Source: Branchiostoma lanceolatum (taxonomy: Eukaryota > Chordata > Leptocardii > Amphioxiformes > Branchiostomatidae). From it: a stretch of DNA of 64,000 nucleotides. The stretch's first letter is position 1. The number at the start of each line of letters is the position of its first letter. The notes under the pieces are model-generated. The model had not been told where the DNA came from, did not search any database, and worked only from the letters and a program-made list of their open reading frames with translations. Shown here piece after piece: positions 23,901 through 36,876 of this stretch. The stretch spans positions 6,265,501 to 6,329,500 of the forward strand of contig NC_089736.1 of NCBI RefSeq assembly GCF_035083965.1, in the 5' to 3' direction. The translations under genes and the position numbers were made by a program.

Positions 23901-25651
23901 CTATAAAAAGGGCATTTTTTCTACATCATTCTTAATCCATGTCTTGTACAGTGCTTTATCAACAGCAAACTTACAAAGAAGCGCCCAGGACCCTTGTTAG
24001 GCATGTAAGTGCTGTCCACGTCAATAGTATTGAAGTCTTCGTGCCACCAGTCTTGCAGGAACAGCGGTAGTGACGGAGTTGACGGCATGCTGTATACATG
24101 TAGAACACAGAATTAGAACATGAAGATTTGTAATTTCAGGCTAACACATCAAGGAGGAACTTTAGAGCCCCAGGTTAAATCTTACTACTGTCTTGGTTTA
24201 CCACACAATAGGCTATAATGGTACCTACCTTGTCTTGTGCACGATGAACGCCCCATACAGACCATCTTCCTTCTGTGAGCCAAGATGACTGTGGTACCAG
24301 TGTGTCCCAGCCGGCTCCGCCTGTTGTAATATAGACATAGAGGGAAAATCATGATCAGGAAAGCACACTTAAACGCTTTAAGTGTCACAGCTGCACCTAA
24401 CAAAAAAATACGATATGACGTTTACAAATATAACAATAAATTGAAGATCTCATACATATGTAAAATATCTTATACTTTTATACTTTTATAGTTTTTGTGA
24501 ATTTCTTGATTTATTCGTCATTGTTAATTTCTTGATGATTCTGCCTAATGCATTTTTTCCATTGGTTCTCTAATGGCAATGACATGCATATAATAGAAAA
24601 TTGGAGACAGAACATGAGACCTTTGACCTAACTTCCTGTCAGTGTCCCGGACGTGCCCAGCATAAGGAAACCAGTCCGCGAAGGGAGTGAGCATTTTGTA
24701 CACGGAGGGTGGTGTTTTTATAGGTAACTTACCCTGAATCTGTAGGTGAAACTGTGCATGGGTAGGATGGGACACTGTGTGACGTACGGCACCCCGTCCA
24801 TATATGGCACACCGCGCATGTACATGCCGTGGAAGTGGAGTGATGTGGCTTCTCTGAGCAGGTTGTTAACGACGGTCACGACCACCTATTATAAATCGGG
24901 AGAGAATGAAGTATTGTCATAACCCTTTAAAATTGCTCAAAGATTTTCATGGTGATGATGGAAAAATTAGGGCAATATTCACGGTGAAGGCCAATTGTAA
25001 ACATATCTTGTCTACAGCATATCCCGTAGTGTTTTGTTTATGTCCTTTAGCTTTGATATATTACCCACGATGCATCTCGCCGCGCATGCGCATTTTAATG
25101 CGTTAACAGGATCATACAAGTAGGTATCATCATCCCAGTCATCGTTTACCTGCGCTCCTTCCATGACCTCCAGTGTAGGACCGGGGAACTTGTCGTTCAC
25201 GAGGATTACGTTTCGCTGCACTCCATCAGCTGTGATGGACTCTTCCACAGGAACGATGGGCCCGTCTATGTCTCCCTGAGAAAGCGTGTATCTGTCCTGT
25301 AGGCTTCCATTTGTCAGAATCCCAATCTAAGGTGTTGGCAAATACGAAATTATTGGTTGCTACTCTAACAGAAAACTGCAATGAGAAGTAGAAAAATTCA
25401 AATGTGGTTGGCAAACCTAACAACAACAGCCCTATGGACAGACTAAAAGAAAACCATAACACCCTTGCCAAAGGAAACAAAATTCAAAATGGCGGCCTTA
25501 CCCCGTGTACCTCGCCGTCACTCTCGGTGTGCGTCATGGTCCGTGCATAACGAACCACCAGGGTGAACTCACACACGTCATCAGTGCACCTCTGCGTAGT
25601 TGCCATGGAAACGCAGAGGCAAGCAAGAACAAGTGCATGGAGCAGATTCAT
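20999..25651 (-). CDS. Laccase-like multicopper oxidase, copper-site-altered copy
   Basis: Nine exons: 25651-25502, 25326-25150, 24885-24733, 24320-24229, 24089-23975, 23708-22811, 22445-22286, 22015-21820 and 21214-20999. All phases agree, giving 718 residues. There is an N-terminal signal peptide (MNLLHALVLACLC) and a C-terminal membrane helix in exon 9 with a short cytoplasmic tail, so it should be a type I membrane oxidase facing outside. Copper motifs 1-3 are intact: HFHG (exon 3), HWYHSH (exon 4) and HSVHLHG (end of exon 6). Motif 4, normally HCHxxxHxxxxM, reads HCYQTTRMNEGM (residues 592-603). One type 3 copper histidine has become Tyr594 and the type 1 copper histidine Arg598. The neighbouring copy keeps HCHQTNH. 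The frame is open throughout, so the protein is probably made but unlikely to have normal oxidase chemistry. Family members oxidise phenols, amines or iron with reduction of oxygen; the substrate here is unknown. Confidence 0.92.
21400..21795. repeat. AT-rich tandem array in oxidase intron 8
   Basis: Phrases such as TTAATGGGATAGCACCCCTT, TATCCCATTGATTCACTATA and TCTTACTAGTGTTTTGATGG recur at about 64 and 128 bases. ACTAGT palindromes punctuate the units. The right oxidase copy lacks the array at the matching place (29339-29520). Confidence 0.65.
24950..25110. repeat. MITE-like element, family 1, truncated
   Basis: TGTAAACATATCTTGTCTAC and TGTTTTGTTTATGTCC match the inner part of the 11.8- and 48.3-kb copies. 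It sits in intron 2 of the left oxidase; the matching intron of the right oxidase (32603-32890) does not show it. Confidence 0.5.
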
Positions 25652-27742
25652 GGTTCTTTGGGATCGACTCTTCCTGAAAGAGAATCAAAATCACTTTGCA
25701 AATTGTAATCATTTACGACTTGAAGGAATAAGCAAGCATTTATTCTTAGATGTCAGTTTAATGGCCAAACATCTATAAAGAGAAGGAGTAATGTTTGCAT
25801 TTAAGTGTTGTATTCTTCAACATGCAAACGCTTTGAAAAATGCTTTTTAAAGAACTGTTTCAAATGGCAATTAGACGGATAAATAGATCTAGTGATTACA
25901 ATTTGATATCATTATGGAAATGAGTTGTTGTTATTTGTATTAGTGACTTTTGACTACATATTATCTGTGTTCTATCCAAAGACATAACATATAAATCCTT
26001 GCTCTATCTCAAAAACACCTACCTCTTTGCTTGTTCAACTGTCAACGTTGATTAATGGTATTTTGCACGCTGGCTTACTTACAGAACCGTAGGCATCCTT
26101 GGACTGGACACGCATTCTCGTGTTAACGGGTCATTTAGAACAGCAAAATATTGGTATGTACACCTGTATACGGTTAATGCTTTGTTCAGGTTGTTGACAT
26201 ATCAACAAAGCAAGAATCTCCCATTGCAAAGGGTTGTGTTTCTTTGACCTTAATTTCTACCCCTTGAAGTGTCTTAAGCGTGGAAAGGAGATGTTTCTAA
26301 TTCCCCGTTCCTCCATCTCGCTTCGTGGTCAAGTTGGTGTTTCCAACCACCCTTTTCTAGGACTGGCGCACTTGCATATCACTACGTAGCTTATTGTAGC
26401 AACCTTGAATGGCGCTCGTGTATCAGGTAACACATGGGTAAACACATCGCTGAATAAAATGGGCGTTGGCAGCGACACTAACCTATCTTTCGGAGTGTGA
26501 GGGGGGTATGATTCTGTTTTACGTTGAATTGCTGCCGTGCTCTGTTATGATTCCACTGGTGTCATGCCAAGCATACCTGTACACATCCAGTGCTTCAATT
26601 AGTAATGGCAGTAATGATAAGGCCATCGCAGAAGAGCGACGAGGGGGGGGGGGTAACCTTGGTGGACTTGTTTACAGCTTAACAAGTTAATCTCCCTGCT
26701 GCCTAACCCTGTAAACAATGGGGAATTAGGTGCCAAACGGCTGCTTCAGTGTGCAGAAGGTTAAAGTCATGGTTAGTATCAAATTGAAACAGCTTGAATA
26801 TGAGTTTGTGTTGGTCTTTGTCATTTCTTTTGCAGTGAATAGACAATCAGCTTCTGCATTCAGCAATCATAAAAACATAAACGTGTTACCTAAAAGACAA
26901 CAGCACTCTTCGTTACTAATTACATGTGTATTGAGTCCCATGCCAATCTCTAAACTTATTATACACCGAGCTTAAAGTGATCTGCGTTTGGGACCATGAT
27001 ATCTTTGCAATTAAACTTTGTCGGTAAGGGGCTACAATTAATCGGAATGACACGCATGCCTTTGTCGGCGTCAGACAGCCGTAAAATAGCTCGTCCGACG
27101 AGTTTGCGAGCTCAAAAGGTCATTTTCGGCTGAAATACGGCCTGTGTTCTCTCGATCGCTAAGCTATTCTTAGAGATCAACCAATGTCCGCAGTTCACCG
27201 GACCCCGTCTAATGAGATAGGGTAGATTTTGGGGGGAAAAATATGGTCGACTCTCTGACAGTTTTGAAAGTTGGCGACCTTCTGGCAATCCATAAATTCG
27301 GTAGCTATAGATTACAGTGCGACGATGACTTGACCACAAGTTGTACTTACTGTCGCTTGCTGTGTGACCACGGCTTGACCACTCGATTCCGCAGTAGTTA
27401 CACAAAAGCAAGGATAATTTGGTAAGAAAGTTATATATTACGCCTACCTGTGTCTTAAGCCTCCCAGAAACCACCTTTTGGAGAAACGGTACTGTTACTG
27501 GTTCCAGATACAGTTTGTAGCTCTGGTATGGTGACGACGAATCACAATGGCCAAGTTTTCCCCAAGCGAACTAAGATGCATACCGATGTACAAAGGCTTT
27601 GGTACGCTAGCGGTAGCGTACACCTTGGAGATGACGTCACACGTGTATCCTATATCCCATAAGCCTATCGCTCCACGGCACCTGAAACGTAAGAACGTCC
27701 AGGGGGGCAGCCTTGTCATACAACCCACCCTAAAAACAGCCA

Positions 27743-27820
27743 TACTCACTCACCCACCCACCCACTCACCCACTCACTCACTCACTCACTCACTCACTCA
27801 CTCACGAACGACTCACTCAC
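27743..27820. repeat. (CACT)n microsatellite
   Basis: An imperfect CACT/CACC tetranucleotide run of about 78 bases. It creates the open frame seen here on the plus strand. Confidence 0.9.
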
Positions 27821-28384
27821 GTACTGAATGTTTCAGGGGGTGGCAGTTATACAAAAAGAGGCAGCCAGAAAACATAACGGTCTTTCACATTGATTGTTTA
27901 CGCCTGTCACCATTGTTTGATCCTTACCGCTGCACATACTAGTAGTTTGTTCACCTGGTGTCCAGTGACGAGTCGTGGGTTCGTACTTGAGGCCTAAGGG
28001 CCTGGTCACGTACGATCGTCACGCGATTGCAAACGGAGGACATTCTTGACATAGTGATGTATGCGTACTGCAAGATTTAGCTATCTTTTTACGTAACAGG
28101 CCGCCTTAGATTGTTGTCGGTGCACGTGGTTGGTTATGTAACAGCCTGATTGAAAACTCTACAACATTAAAATCGTACGACGGCATACGACGAATATGAT
28201 CTCTATTGTATATACATTGCTAGATAATCACAAAGAAATCGTTTTCTTAACTGACGTATGTATATACCGTATATACCTTGCTAGGTAATAAGAGACATAA
28301 AGATTACATAGTCTATCCTGTGCTTTTGTTGCTAAACTCATGTTAAACTAAACAATGTACATATCTTCGAGCTATTGGAGCGCG

Positions 28385-28500
28385 ACTAAAACGCCCCTGT
28401 CACGCATTCAGGACGTTCCCACGACTTTGCTCCCGACTACTCCCCAACGAAGGCTGGGTTGGGAGTAGCCTGAAAGGCATCCAAGGAGAACATGACTTTC
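28385..28500. repeat. Interspersed repeat, copy 1
   Basis: CCCCTGTCACGCATTC, ACTCCCCAAC and GGGAGTAGCCTG are shared with 34320-34430. The central TCCCGACTACTCCCCAAC and GGTTGGGAGTAGCCTG form an inverted repeat. Confidence 0.5.
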
Positions 28501-29101
28501 CCGACTTTTTTTCTGTCTAGTCATCATACTTGATTAAACGATAAACTAATAAATATACCTTTACACTTTATTATTATACTAAGTGTCATAACTGTCAAAA
28601 AGTCGCTTTCTATGATAATGTTTGCAGTATAATAGTAACTAGGAACGTTTTGGTTAGATACGTTTGAAAATACATAATGTTCCAAAATTGTGACCATTCC
28701 AACATACACGAATGTAGGAGAGCAAAATGTTGTCCGTATCAATCTTATGCTGATAATAAAATTATAAGTCTAGGATAAATGATATCACTAACATACATTA
28801 ATCTTAATCTTAACCTTAGTATTCTTAATTGAACAGTAGCTCAATAAGTCAAATCCAAACAAAATTGAATGTTGAATAAACATAACAATAGTGATATGTT
28901 ACTGCAAATACTACAACAAAAGCTGTACTATTATTGTAAAAAAAGTCAAATTGCAGGAACCACCAAACATAACAACATTTAGATTTTTCCAATGCTGCAG
29001 ATATTGATGTCCTATTCTAAAAATGCGGTGGTAATTCGAATATACGTTAAGATCCTTTGTACTCCCCTCCTCCTTCTAAAAACGTAGCACATTTACTCAA
29101 C

Positions 29102-32100
29102 TTAGGCAGTGTCTTCAGCAGGGCCTTGCTGAAAAGTTGAGGCACCATCTTCTCTTGGGAGTGTGTCTTCCAGATGTTGCGGATCGGCCGGCGTTTCTGG
29201 CATCTTCTCCTTGTTCTTGTTTGCACGTGCACGTGCATTGTTGATGCTGACTGCCACCAGGGCGATGGTTACAGACAGGGCTGCTGATGTGGTGATTATG
29301 ATGATCAGCTGAATGATCTCAAACTCCACGAGAATCTAACAAAAGTTACAGATTATGTAAATCAGTAAGGTTACAACTACTTGACTTGAAAAGAAGATTC
29401 TTATAGTCTTATTGCAAGAAGGTGGTGGCAGAACGTTTGTGAAAAAAAAGGTAGACAACAAAGTGTTCATGGAAAAGCCATCATTTCACAAAATGCTGAA
29501 CTGACACTGAAAACGCCATCATTGAATACTTACCACAGACTGTTCCTTTGCTGCACCTGTTCTTTCACCACTTCCTCCACTTGGCGGTTTCTCGGTCCCG
29601 GTAAAGTCTCCACAGGTCGGGAAGCCGTACGGCAGGGCGGGCAGCTTGTCCAGGGCCTCCGCGATGATCATGGACATCCCTGCAGTCCGATGATTTGTTT
29701 GATGACAGTGGAAGAGCCAGAAGCCTGGATTGTTACTCCTGTGGCATTCGATATCATCAATCATCTGTATATACTATTGTGAGATTTGAATCATTTTAAT
29801 GCCTGAGAAGATTGCACCACTGAACTTCTGCTACTCAGAATGTGAAGACTGCGATACATCATTGTCAGCTTCTGCCAATGGTAAAGGTTACAATTTTCTG
29901 CAGTCATGATCACGGTATAAATTTTGATGTTATTCAAATAGAAAACCCTCCTCTTATACAATAGGCAGGAGTAGGATGTACATTCCTGACACAGCATACT
30001 GTTACCAACAATATATTGTATTCTAGAGCGTTAGCATGTACATTATTTTATAGACTATTTTACTGTTAGTCATAGATTAGATTAGTTCTCTATGTCTGTC
30101 AACAATTAGCAATAGCTTAATTATCATGCACGTAAGTTGCCATACATTGTACCAGCTACAATTGTCGCGCAACAAAGTTCTTCTTCTTTACTGCCTGTAA
30201 TCTAGAAAATATATATGACGCCACTGATGCGTCGCAAAGAAAATGCCATCTTCTTTAAAACAGTAATTGATGAACAGTGACCACGAACCTGAACTCTATA
30301 ACGACGTAACCACGGGCAGGAATGACGACAGTGTCCCTGATGGGGGGCTTGTTGAAGTTCAAGTTCGGCCTTGCGCCGTTCCAGGAAGCCATGTTGCACT
30401 TGTTGTCATCCCCACAGTCGATGTCAGCGTTCTGAGATATCCAACGTCCTACAGATCGTAGGGAATCAAAGAGATCAATCAGAACAACAAAAGGAACGGT
30501 GCTTCTACTATTAAAGCCTCAGGAAATTGGTGTGTTACGCCGAAGGGCGGTTATACCGGCTATACAGATACAGAAAGTCGTTTTTACTATATACATTTCA
30601 GACCGAATACCATATTCATTAGTCATACAAGCTCCGTACAAGGTAGTTAGTTTTAATTGCCATTCCATATCATTATATAACCATGCTGCACTGAACCTTT
30701 TTCTTAACAACGTACGTTTGACATTTATGTATGTGGTTGACGTTTATTACATGGACCAAGACATTATTCTATTGCCAAGACTACCAGCGAATCTTGGTAT
30801 AAATGGAGTGAAAACTCACCAGTTGTTTCATTGTAGTCTGGAAATCCCATGGCCAGAACCCTGAAGTCGTAACCATGGAGATGGATGAGGTGATGACCTT
30901 TACCTCCTATGCCGAGGTTCATTAACACAAACCTGATGGTCTTCCCGAGCGGAATCTCCTCCATGTAGGTACACATACATCCGTCCGTCTCACAGGTGGC
31001 TTCGCAGGGGGTGACGTCATAGGGTGTTTTGAAAACCAACGGCCTTTTCGGGGTGGCAAACTTTCGGCCGTTTACTGAGGAGCCAAGATGGAGTCCGAAG
31101 TTGAAGAAGTACTCCTCAATTTCTGACTCGACCGGCATTGAATACTCTTCGACGCTGCTCAGGTCTGAGACGTAGACACATTCCGTGTTGCTGCCTTGGG
31201 GGAACGCCGGGAAAGGACAGTTCAAAACTCGGCACGGGCTGTTTTCGGTGCAGGTTTGCATGGTCGTCATCGGGTCTTCATCGGTAGAGGCGTTGTCATA
31301 TGCCAGGATGGCTTTCACCTCTTGCAGTCGGTCCTCTGGCTCGACATCGGGCCCTTTTCCCGCCCACAGCGTCTGGGCACGGATCCAGTAGTTACCACTT
31401 GGCTGATCGCCGACCACTTCAAAGTCGTAAGACTCTCCCGGAAAGACGAGGATGGACTGAACCTGGACCGGCTCGACGTCATGTCCGTCATTTGCCACGA
31501 CCGTCATGCTGTGCGCGTCGATGGACAGGCGGAATGTGTACTCTGCGCCTGCGTGGATGAGGCGGAACCGTAAAGTATATCCCGGTGATATTTCAAACGT
31601 TGTTAGCGGCGCGGAGTTGTTGTCATAACGACCGCGACCGTTGATAAGGGCCGATTTGAAGTTGATAGCCGTCAGGGCGTTACCGTCAAAGCTGAAGCCA
31701 CGATCTTGGCTGGGGACCTAGAATTTAGAAAAATCGAATGTCTAATGACTATCATCAAGAAAATGCAATCTAGCCGGACGTGCGACCATCTACAGAAAAG
31801 AACAAAGCATAATTTCTATCAAAAAAACTTGCGATCTTTACGTCCCTTCTTAGGAAAATCGCCCAGCCCGTCATTTGAAAAAAATGATCGTAAGATCCAT
31901 ACTAGTAACAGGGCAATGTTATCTACATCATTCTTAACGTCGCATACACTATTGATTCAACAGCAAACTTACAAAGAATCGCTTAGGGCCCTTGGCATCC
32001 GCGTCCGCGTCAATGTAATTGAAGTTTTCATGCCACCAATCTTGAAGAAATAGCGGTAGTGACGAAGTCTTCGGCATACTGTAGCATACAAAACCAACAT

Positions 32101-33408
32101 AAAGATCTGAAGTTTCAGTAGAACTGAAAAAAAGTCTGAGACCAAAAATAAATCTTACTACCTTTCTGGTTTATTGTACAGAACGCTGGATGGGACCTAC
32201 CTGGTTTTGTGCACTATGAACGCCCCAAACAGACCGTCTTCCTTCTGTGAGCCAAGATGACTGTGGTACCAGTGTGTCCCAGCGGGCTCCGCCTATTGTA
32301 ATGTAGAATCAGAAAATTGTACTTAGACACAGATGCACCAAAATATGATATTCAATACGATGTGTACAAATCTAATGATAGTCCATAATTCTATTAGTAT
32401 ACACACCCTGATCTCTTCATAAAAGACTGGTGTTTTTATCGAGACTGACCTTGAACCTGTAGGTGAAACTGTGCGTGGGTAGGATGGGACACTGCGTGAC
32501 GTAAGGCACCCCGTCCATATATGGTACACCGCGCATGTACATGCCGTGGAAGTGGAGTGATGTGGCCTCTCTGATCAGGTTGTTGACGACGGTTACGACC
32601 ATCTAATCGGGAGAAAAATAGAAAGTTATGAATGGACGCGTGGAATGAACGAGCTGAAGCGCGGTTATAACATCAAAAGTTCAAAATATACAAGGCAGTG
32701 ATTTTTGTAATGATGGTGAAAGAGTTAGCTCATTGGTTCATGATAGTTAAACGTTCTTTATGCTTTTGGACACCATTTTGTCCTTAGCAAAAAACATGAA
32801 ATACAAATTTACAACAACAACAACAATGATAAAGGAAATTACCAGAACAATAAAAACAATATTACATTGGGAATCAGATCATTTGTTTACCTGCGCTCCT
32901 TCCATGACCTCCAATGTAGGACCGGGGAACTGGTCGTTCACGACGATTACGTTTCGCTGCACTCCATCAGCTGTGATGGTCTCTTCCACAGGAACTATGG
33001 GTCCGTCTACGTAACGTCTTTTGACCTGAAGGCTTCCATTTGTCATAATCTGGACCTGGAGTGTTGGTAAATACGAAATTATTTGGGTTCTACTGAAATA
33101 GAAAACTGCAATGAGATCTTAAACAACAAGCTCGTAAGAGTTTGCTCAAATGTGATCAAAAACCTAACAAACACGCTGTTGAAATAGCCTTATACATAGA
33201 CTCCAGAAAATCCTAACATTTACCATCAGTTTACCAAAATTCAAAATGGCGGCCTCACCCCGTTGACCCTGCCGTCACTTCCGGTGTGCGTCATGGTCCA
33301 TGCATAACGAACCACCAGGGTGAACTCACACACGTCATCAGTGCACCTTTGTGTAGTTGCCATGGAAACGCAGAGGCAACTAATAACAAGTGCATGGAGC
33401 AGATTCAT
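29102..33408 (-). CDS. Laccase-like multicopper oxidase, intact copper sites
   Basis: Nine exons: 33408-33259, 33055-32891, 32602-32450, 32292-32201, 32078-31973, 31717-30820, 30448-30289, 29738-29534 and 29335-29102. Phases agree and the product is 720 residues. It has a signal peptide, three cupredoxin-type domains and a C-terminal membrane helix (exon 9) followed by a charged tail. Copper motifs are complete: HFHG, HWYHSH, HLIHLHG and HCHQTNHRTAGM (residues 585-596), supplying the type 1, 2 and 3 copper ligands with an axial Met. It should therefore be a working membrane-tethered oxidase of the laccase-like or ferroxidase group. Exon sizes match the left copy, except that exon 2 is 12 and exon 5 nine bases shorter and exons 8 and 9 nine and 18 bases longer. 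The tail and the juxtamembrane stretch are the least conserved parts between copies. Substrate unknown. Confidence 0.94.
30525..30572. repeat. Short repeat shared with 49.4 kb
   Basis: GTGTTACGCC, GGCGGTTATACCGGCTATA and AGATACAG recur at 49435-49495, where they run into an (ATACAG)n microsatellite. This looks like the 3' end of an interspersed element with a simple-repeat tail. Confidence 0.5.
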
Positions 33409-33819
33409 GATTCCTTTGGGACTCTAACTGAAAGAAAATCACTTTGTCATCGTTCAGATTTTAGTTGACAGGAGCATGCTGTGATGATAGATAGTTGACT
33501 CCGTAGCTCTCCACTACAAACAAAAGTCTTTCAAACCTAATGCTTGTCAGATTGGTTACTTGTCAGATTGGTTACTCATTTGTTCTCAGCAATGCAAGCT
33601 TTGAGAAGTGACTTGTGATGTTTTTAAAGACCGCATTGCTCAATGTAAACAAAGGTTTCAATTGACAATGATGTGTTGAAACAAGGTGTGGATATTTTGA
33701 TGAATGAAATTTCAACTTGAAGAAACTTAAAAGCAGTTATCCTCAACTGAGGCGAAGGGGGATGCTTTTTCAAGCAGGAAGTGGTAGTCAAACCAATTAA
33801 AAGTATTCATTGTGATGGA

Positions 33820-34085
33820 ATGCGGCTTCCCTACAACTCGCGTATTTTGTAGCCAAGCACATCGAGTCACCCCTACTCTTTCGGGTTTTTTACATGCACA
33901 GATTTGAGGCCAATGCCTGAAGCCCTCCCGTCCACGGTGCCGCCGGGCTTACGTCACCATCCGAAATGATGTATGTAGTCCTTTAGAATATGTCCGAGCT
34001 GGGGCCAACCCTGGGATCGAACCCCCGCCCACGGATCCGCGGGATAGGATCCATTTGGTGAAACAGGCTACCGTGCGCTGTATTT
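33820..34085 (-). repeat. tRNA-derived SINE
   Basis: Minus-strand B box GGGGTTCGATCCC (plus strand near 34015-34030), with a tRNA-like head toward 34085 containing GTAGCCTGTTTCACC. The body carries GTAAAAAACCCGAAAGAGTA, related to the bodies of the 18.7-19.1 kb SINEs. Confidence 0.55.
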
Positions 34086-34319
34086 GTGCAAAGTTTGACG
34101 CACCTGGTAACATAGGTCGAAGTACGTCATACTTTGTGAACTACTAGTATATCTACACTGAGACATACTTATTAATAACAGTATTTTTTTGATAATGAAC
34201 GTCCACCAAAGAAATCCCTTCCCTACCAATAATCGCGGGAATTTCTTCCCTATTCATGGGAATTATCACTACAATTCAGGGGAAATCGTCACATGGAGAA
34301 CCTCCATCGGTAAAAAACT

Positions 34320-34430
34320 CCATAAAGCCCCTGTCACACATTCCAAACCTTCCCATGATTTTTGGTCCGGCCACTCCCCAACCTAGGTCGGCGGTTAGTC
34401 GGGAGTAGCCTGGAATCCATTCTATTCTAG
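34320..34430. repeat. Interspersed repeat, copy 2
   Basis: CCCCTGTCACACATTCC, CACTCCCCAACCTAGG and CGGGAGTAGCCTGGAA match the copy at 28385-28500. Confidence 0.5.
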
Positions 34431-34689
34431 CCCCAGCTCATTCATCTGATCACATCGGACCAGAATATGACTTTACCTACTGAAATTCATAAATGGCTGA
34501 CGCAAATGACGTTTGAAGACTTGTATGCAAACTCCCCGACAAACTCCGAAACAAAAATGCTTGCTCATGACCAGCGCTACCTCCCAATGGCTGTCGGGGA
34601 AAGGTTGTGAGAGAACCAGATCCTTACTGATCCGGACTTACATGAACCCATCGATGTTCTCTTCACTGATATACACGTTTACGTTACTG

Positions 34690-35740
34690 TCAAGGATTGC
34701 CGGTCTTCGGGTTGGAAGTGTGTTTGTGGGGGGGGGGGGGGCATGTTTGACATAGAGCAATGTACTACAGTACGACAGCCACGCCTTCAGCCGATTTAAC
34801 GCAGATGTACAAAATCGACATTTTATAAGAACATGACAAAAGTGTTGTTCATGCAAATAAGTAGAATATTCTAACCTTAGGTCCCCGTCAAGACACTGGA
34901 CGACGCCGCACTAACGAATCGTCTTAAAGCAAGAGACCGCGCAAGTAACGACACGGTAGTTCGCTCTCTACAACATATCTTATGTGTGTGTTTTGTTAGC
35001 TCTCTACAACATATCTTATGTGTATGTATATAGCTAGGTAATAAGAGATGCGAGCGATTACATGGTATATCCTGTGTTTTCGTTGCCAGACCCAGGCTAA
35101 ATAGTAGACATAGCTTAATGCAATTAGATCGTGACTATAACTGGCGTGCCTCGCCTTCATAGACCTAAATGTACAATCTGTACCTTATGTAATGTAATGT
35201 AGACATACAAATTAGCGTAACGGGGGAGTTGACCGGCCCTTACCATCCAAAAGTTAAAGGGAGCGGTCCACTCCCAGGGCTACAACTCCCCGGATCGTTA
35301 GTCTAGATCACGCGGGCTGACTGTCTCGGGCCGCCAAAGAGATTCGCTAGTGGCCCGGTCCTTGTCTGTTTCCCAGGGTACGATGTAACATGTGGCATTA
35401 ATGACAAATATCGAAGGTCTTTGGGTGGGACGTGTGTCTTGGGGGAGGGGTCTGGCGTACGACTGCCACACACCGTACGACAGCCACATGTGTACACGTC
35501 CAACGCAGCTGTACAAAATCAGTATTTTAAACAATCTTAACAACTTTACCGATCATTCAAAACAAAAAAAACCTACCTGTTGCCCCCTCAGATCACTGGA
35601 CGACGCCCGCACTATTGGGTCGACAGCAACGACACGATGGGTGTTTTCCAGACAGAATCACTGTTTTCCTAGCTATATCTACACCATATGTAATGTAAAT
35701 ATAGCTTCGTAATGGGAGACGCCAACATGAGAATCTACGT
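34690..35740. repeat. Diverged direct duplication (34690-35105 and 35385-35740)
   Basis: Shared in order: a G-rich run, TACGACAGCCAC, CAACGCAG-like GTACAAAATC, CACTGGACGACGCC, AGCAACGACACG-like phrases and GTAATGGGAGA/GTAATAAGAGA. A 40-bp tandem doubling (CTCTACAACATATCTTATGT) lies at 34975-35025. Confidence 0.55.
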
Positions 35741-36876
35741 GTGCATTTTCTCACAAACCACAGTTGAGGAAAGATTTAAAATCAATGTGTAACACACGAG
35801 CACCACTCCCCTTCATGCTCAGGACCGAGGGCTTAACGGTCCCTCCTAGTCCCTGCGGACAAAGGACGTGAACAGGTTCCGCGACTTTTTTTTTTAGACC
35901 AGAGAAGCTGTTTTATTTCACCTTCAACAAGGCGCTTTGTCACGTACCTGGGATAACTGATAGATGCTCAGATACTAGATACTCCACCTACCGATTTAGG
36001 CAGATAACACAGTCCCTTCTGGCCATAAGGGAATATGATAAGATACACTGAAACGATGCCATTAAGATATTTTAAGAATTTAGAATTTCTGTTCCACCAG
36101 TATGGCACAAGGGTCTAGTTGCTGACCGTGTAAAGAACAAACAACTGCAAACTCGAGCTCGTAGAACAGCTGGAAGTTGTTGAGGCAACAAAACATGGTT
36201 TCATAGCAAACAAGTCTTTTATTCCTGCATTCAAAAAGTGCACAAAGTGACACTTATGTAGTAGACTGGTATCTGGCTTACCATGACCACATGCAGTTGA
36301 CTCGACGACATCCGCACTGCTAAAGCGTTTAACTAAATTGTAAAACGCGTGAGGTTACCCAGGCAAATACGTGAAATGTTTTAAGACTATAGTGTGGGTG
36401 ATGTTCAGCACCAAGGACAGGAACACTAGTGCTCGTGTTGGTGTTGTTCAACATCGAAAGGCGATGATATCCACGTTGAGGTAGATATAAGATGAAACTA
36501 ATAAGATCATTATCTTTAAGCTTTCAAACGCATATTTTACTAAAATCACGACTAGCTCAGGATTGCACATTGTTCACTTGTATTGCACATTGGTGTACAA
36601 GGGATTTTTCAATCAAGCATTAATCAAGAGCTGAAGACAGATACCAATTCATTGTGTTGTTTAGCTATATCTCTTAAGGCTTATGTTGTCTTCTATTGCG
36701 TTGATAACACAGGTTTATCACTTTGAAAGTGATAAGAACTGATAAGATGTTGTACTAACAATTTATCAATAGCACAATCTTATCCACATCCCCATCATGC
36801 AGTTGTGGAAGCGGTATACAAAACAAAGATTTAGACAAATTAGAAACCCGGAATATAATTTATGTGTATAACTAAA

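Larger units (their letters stand above)
20585..25890. repeat. Tandem duplication unit, left copy
   Basis: Recognisable similarity to about 28735-33680 runs from the 3' flank (TAGGATAGATGATATCA at the left, TAGGATAAATGATATCA at the right) through all nine exons and the 5' flank. The two genes are head to tail. Borders are estimates by eye. Confidence 0.75.
25652..29101. other. Spacer between the two oxidase genes
   Basis: 5' flank of the left oxidase and 3' flank of the right oxidase. It contains a (CACT)n microsatellite (27743-27820), a repeat at 28385-28500 related to 34320-34430, a relative of the 10.6-kb repeat at 26690-26768, and from about 28735 the right duplication unit. No exon chain seen. 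Confidence 0.5.
28735..33680. repeat. Tandem duplication unit, right copy
   Basis: Aligns with about 20585-25890, including 3' and 5' flanks. Some exon stretches are almost identical between copies while introns are mostly diverged. Confidence 0.75.
33409..36876. other. Intergenic spacer rich in repeats
   Basis: 5' flank of the right oxidase and 3' flank of the KY-like gene. It holds a SINE (33820-34085), a repeat (34320-34430) and a duplicated segment (34690-35105 and 35385-35740). From 35750 to 36876 nothing distinctive was seen. Confidence 0.5.

Noticed and set aside
27547-27942. 131-codon plus-strand frame with THSLTHS repeats
   Set aside because: It is created by the (CACT)n microsatellite.
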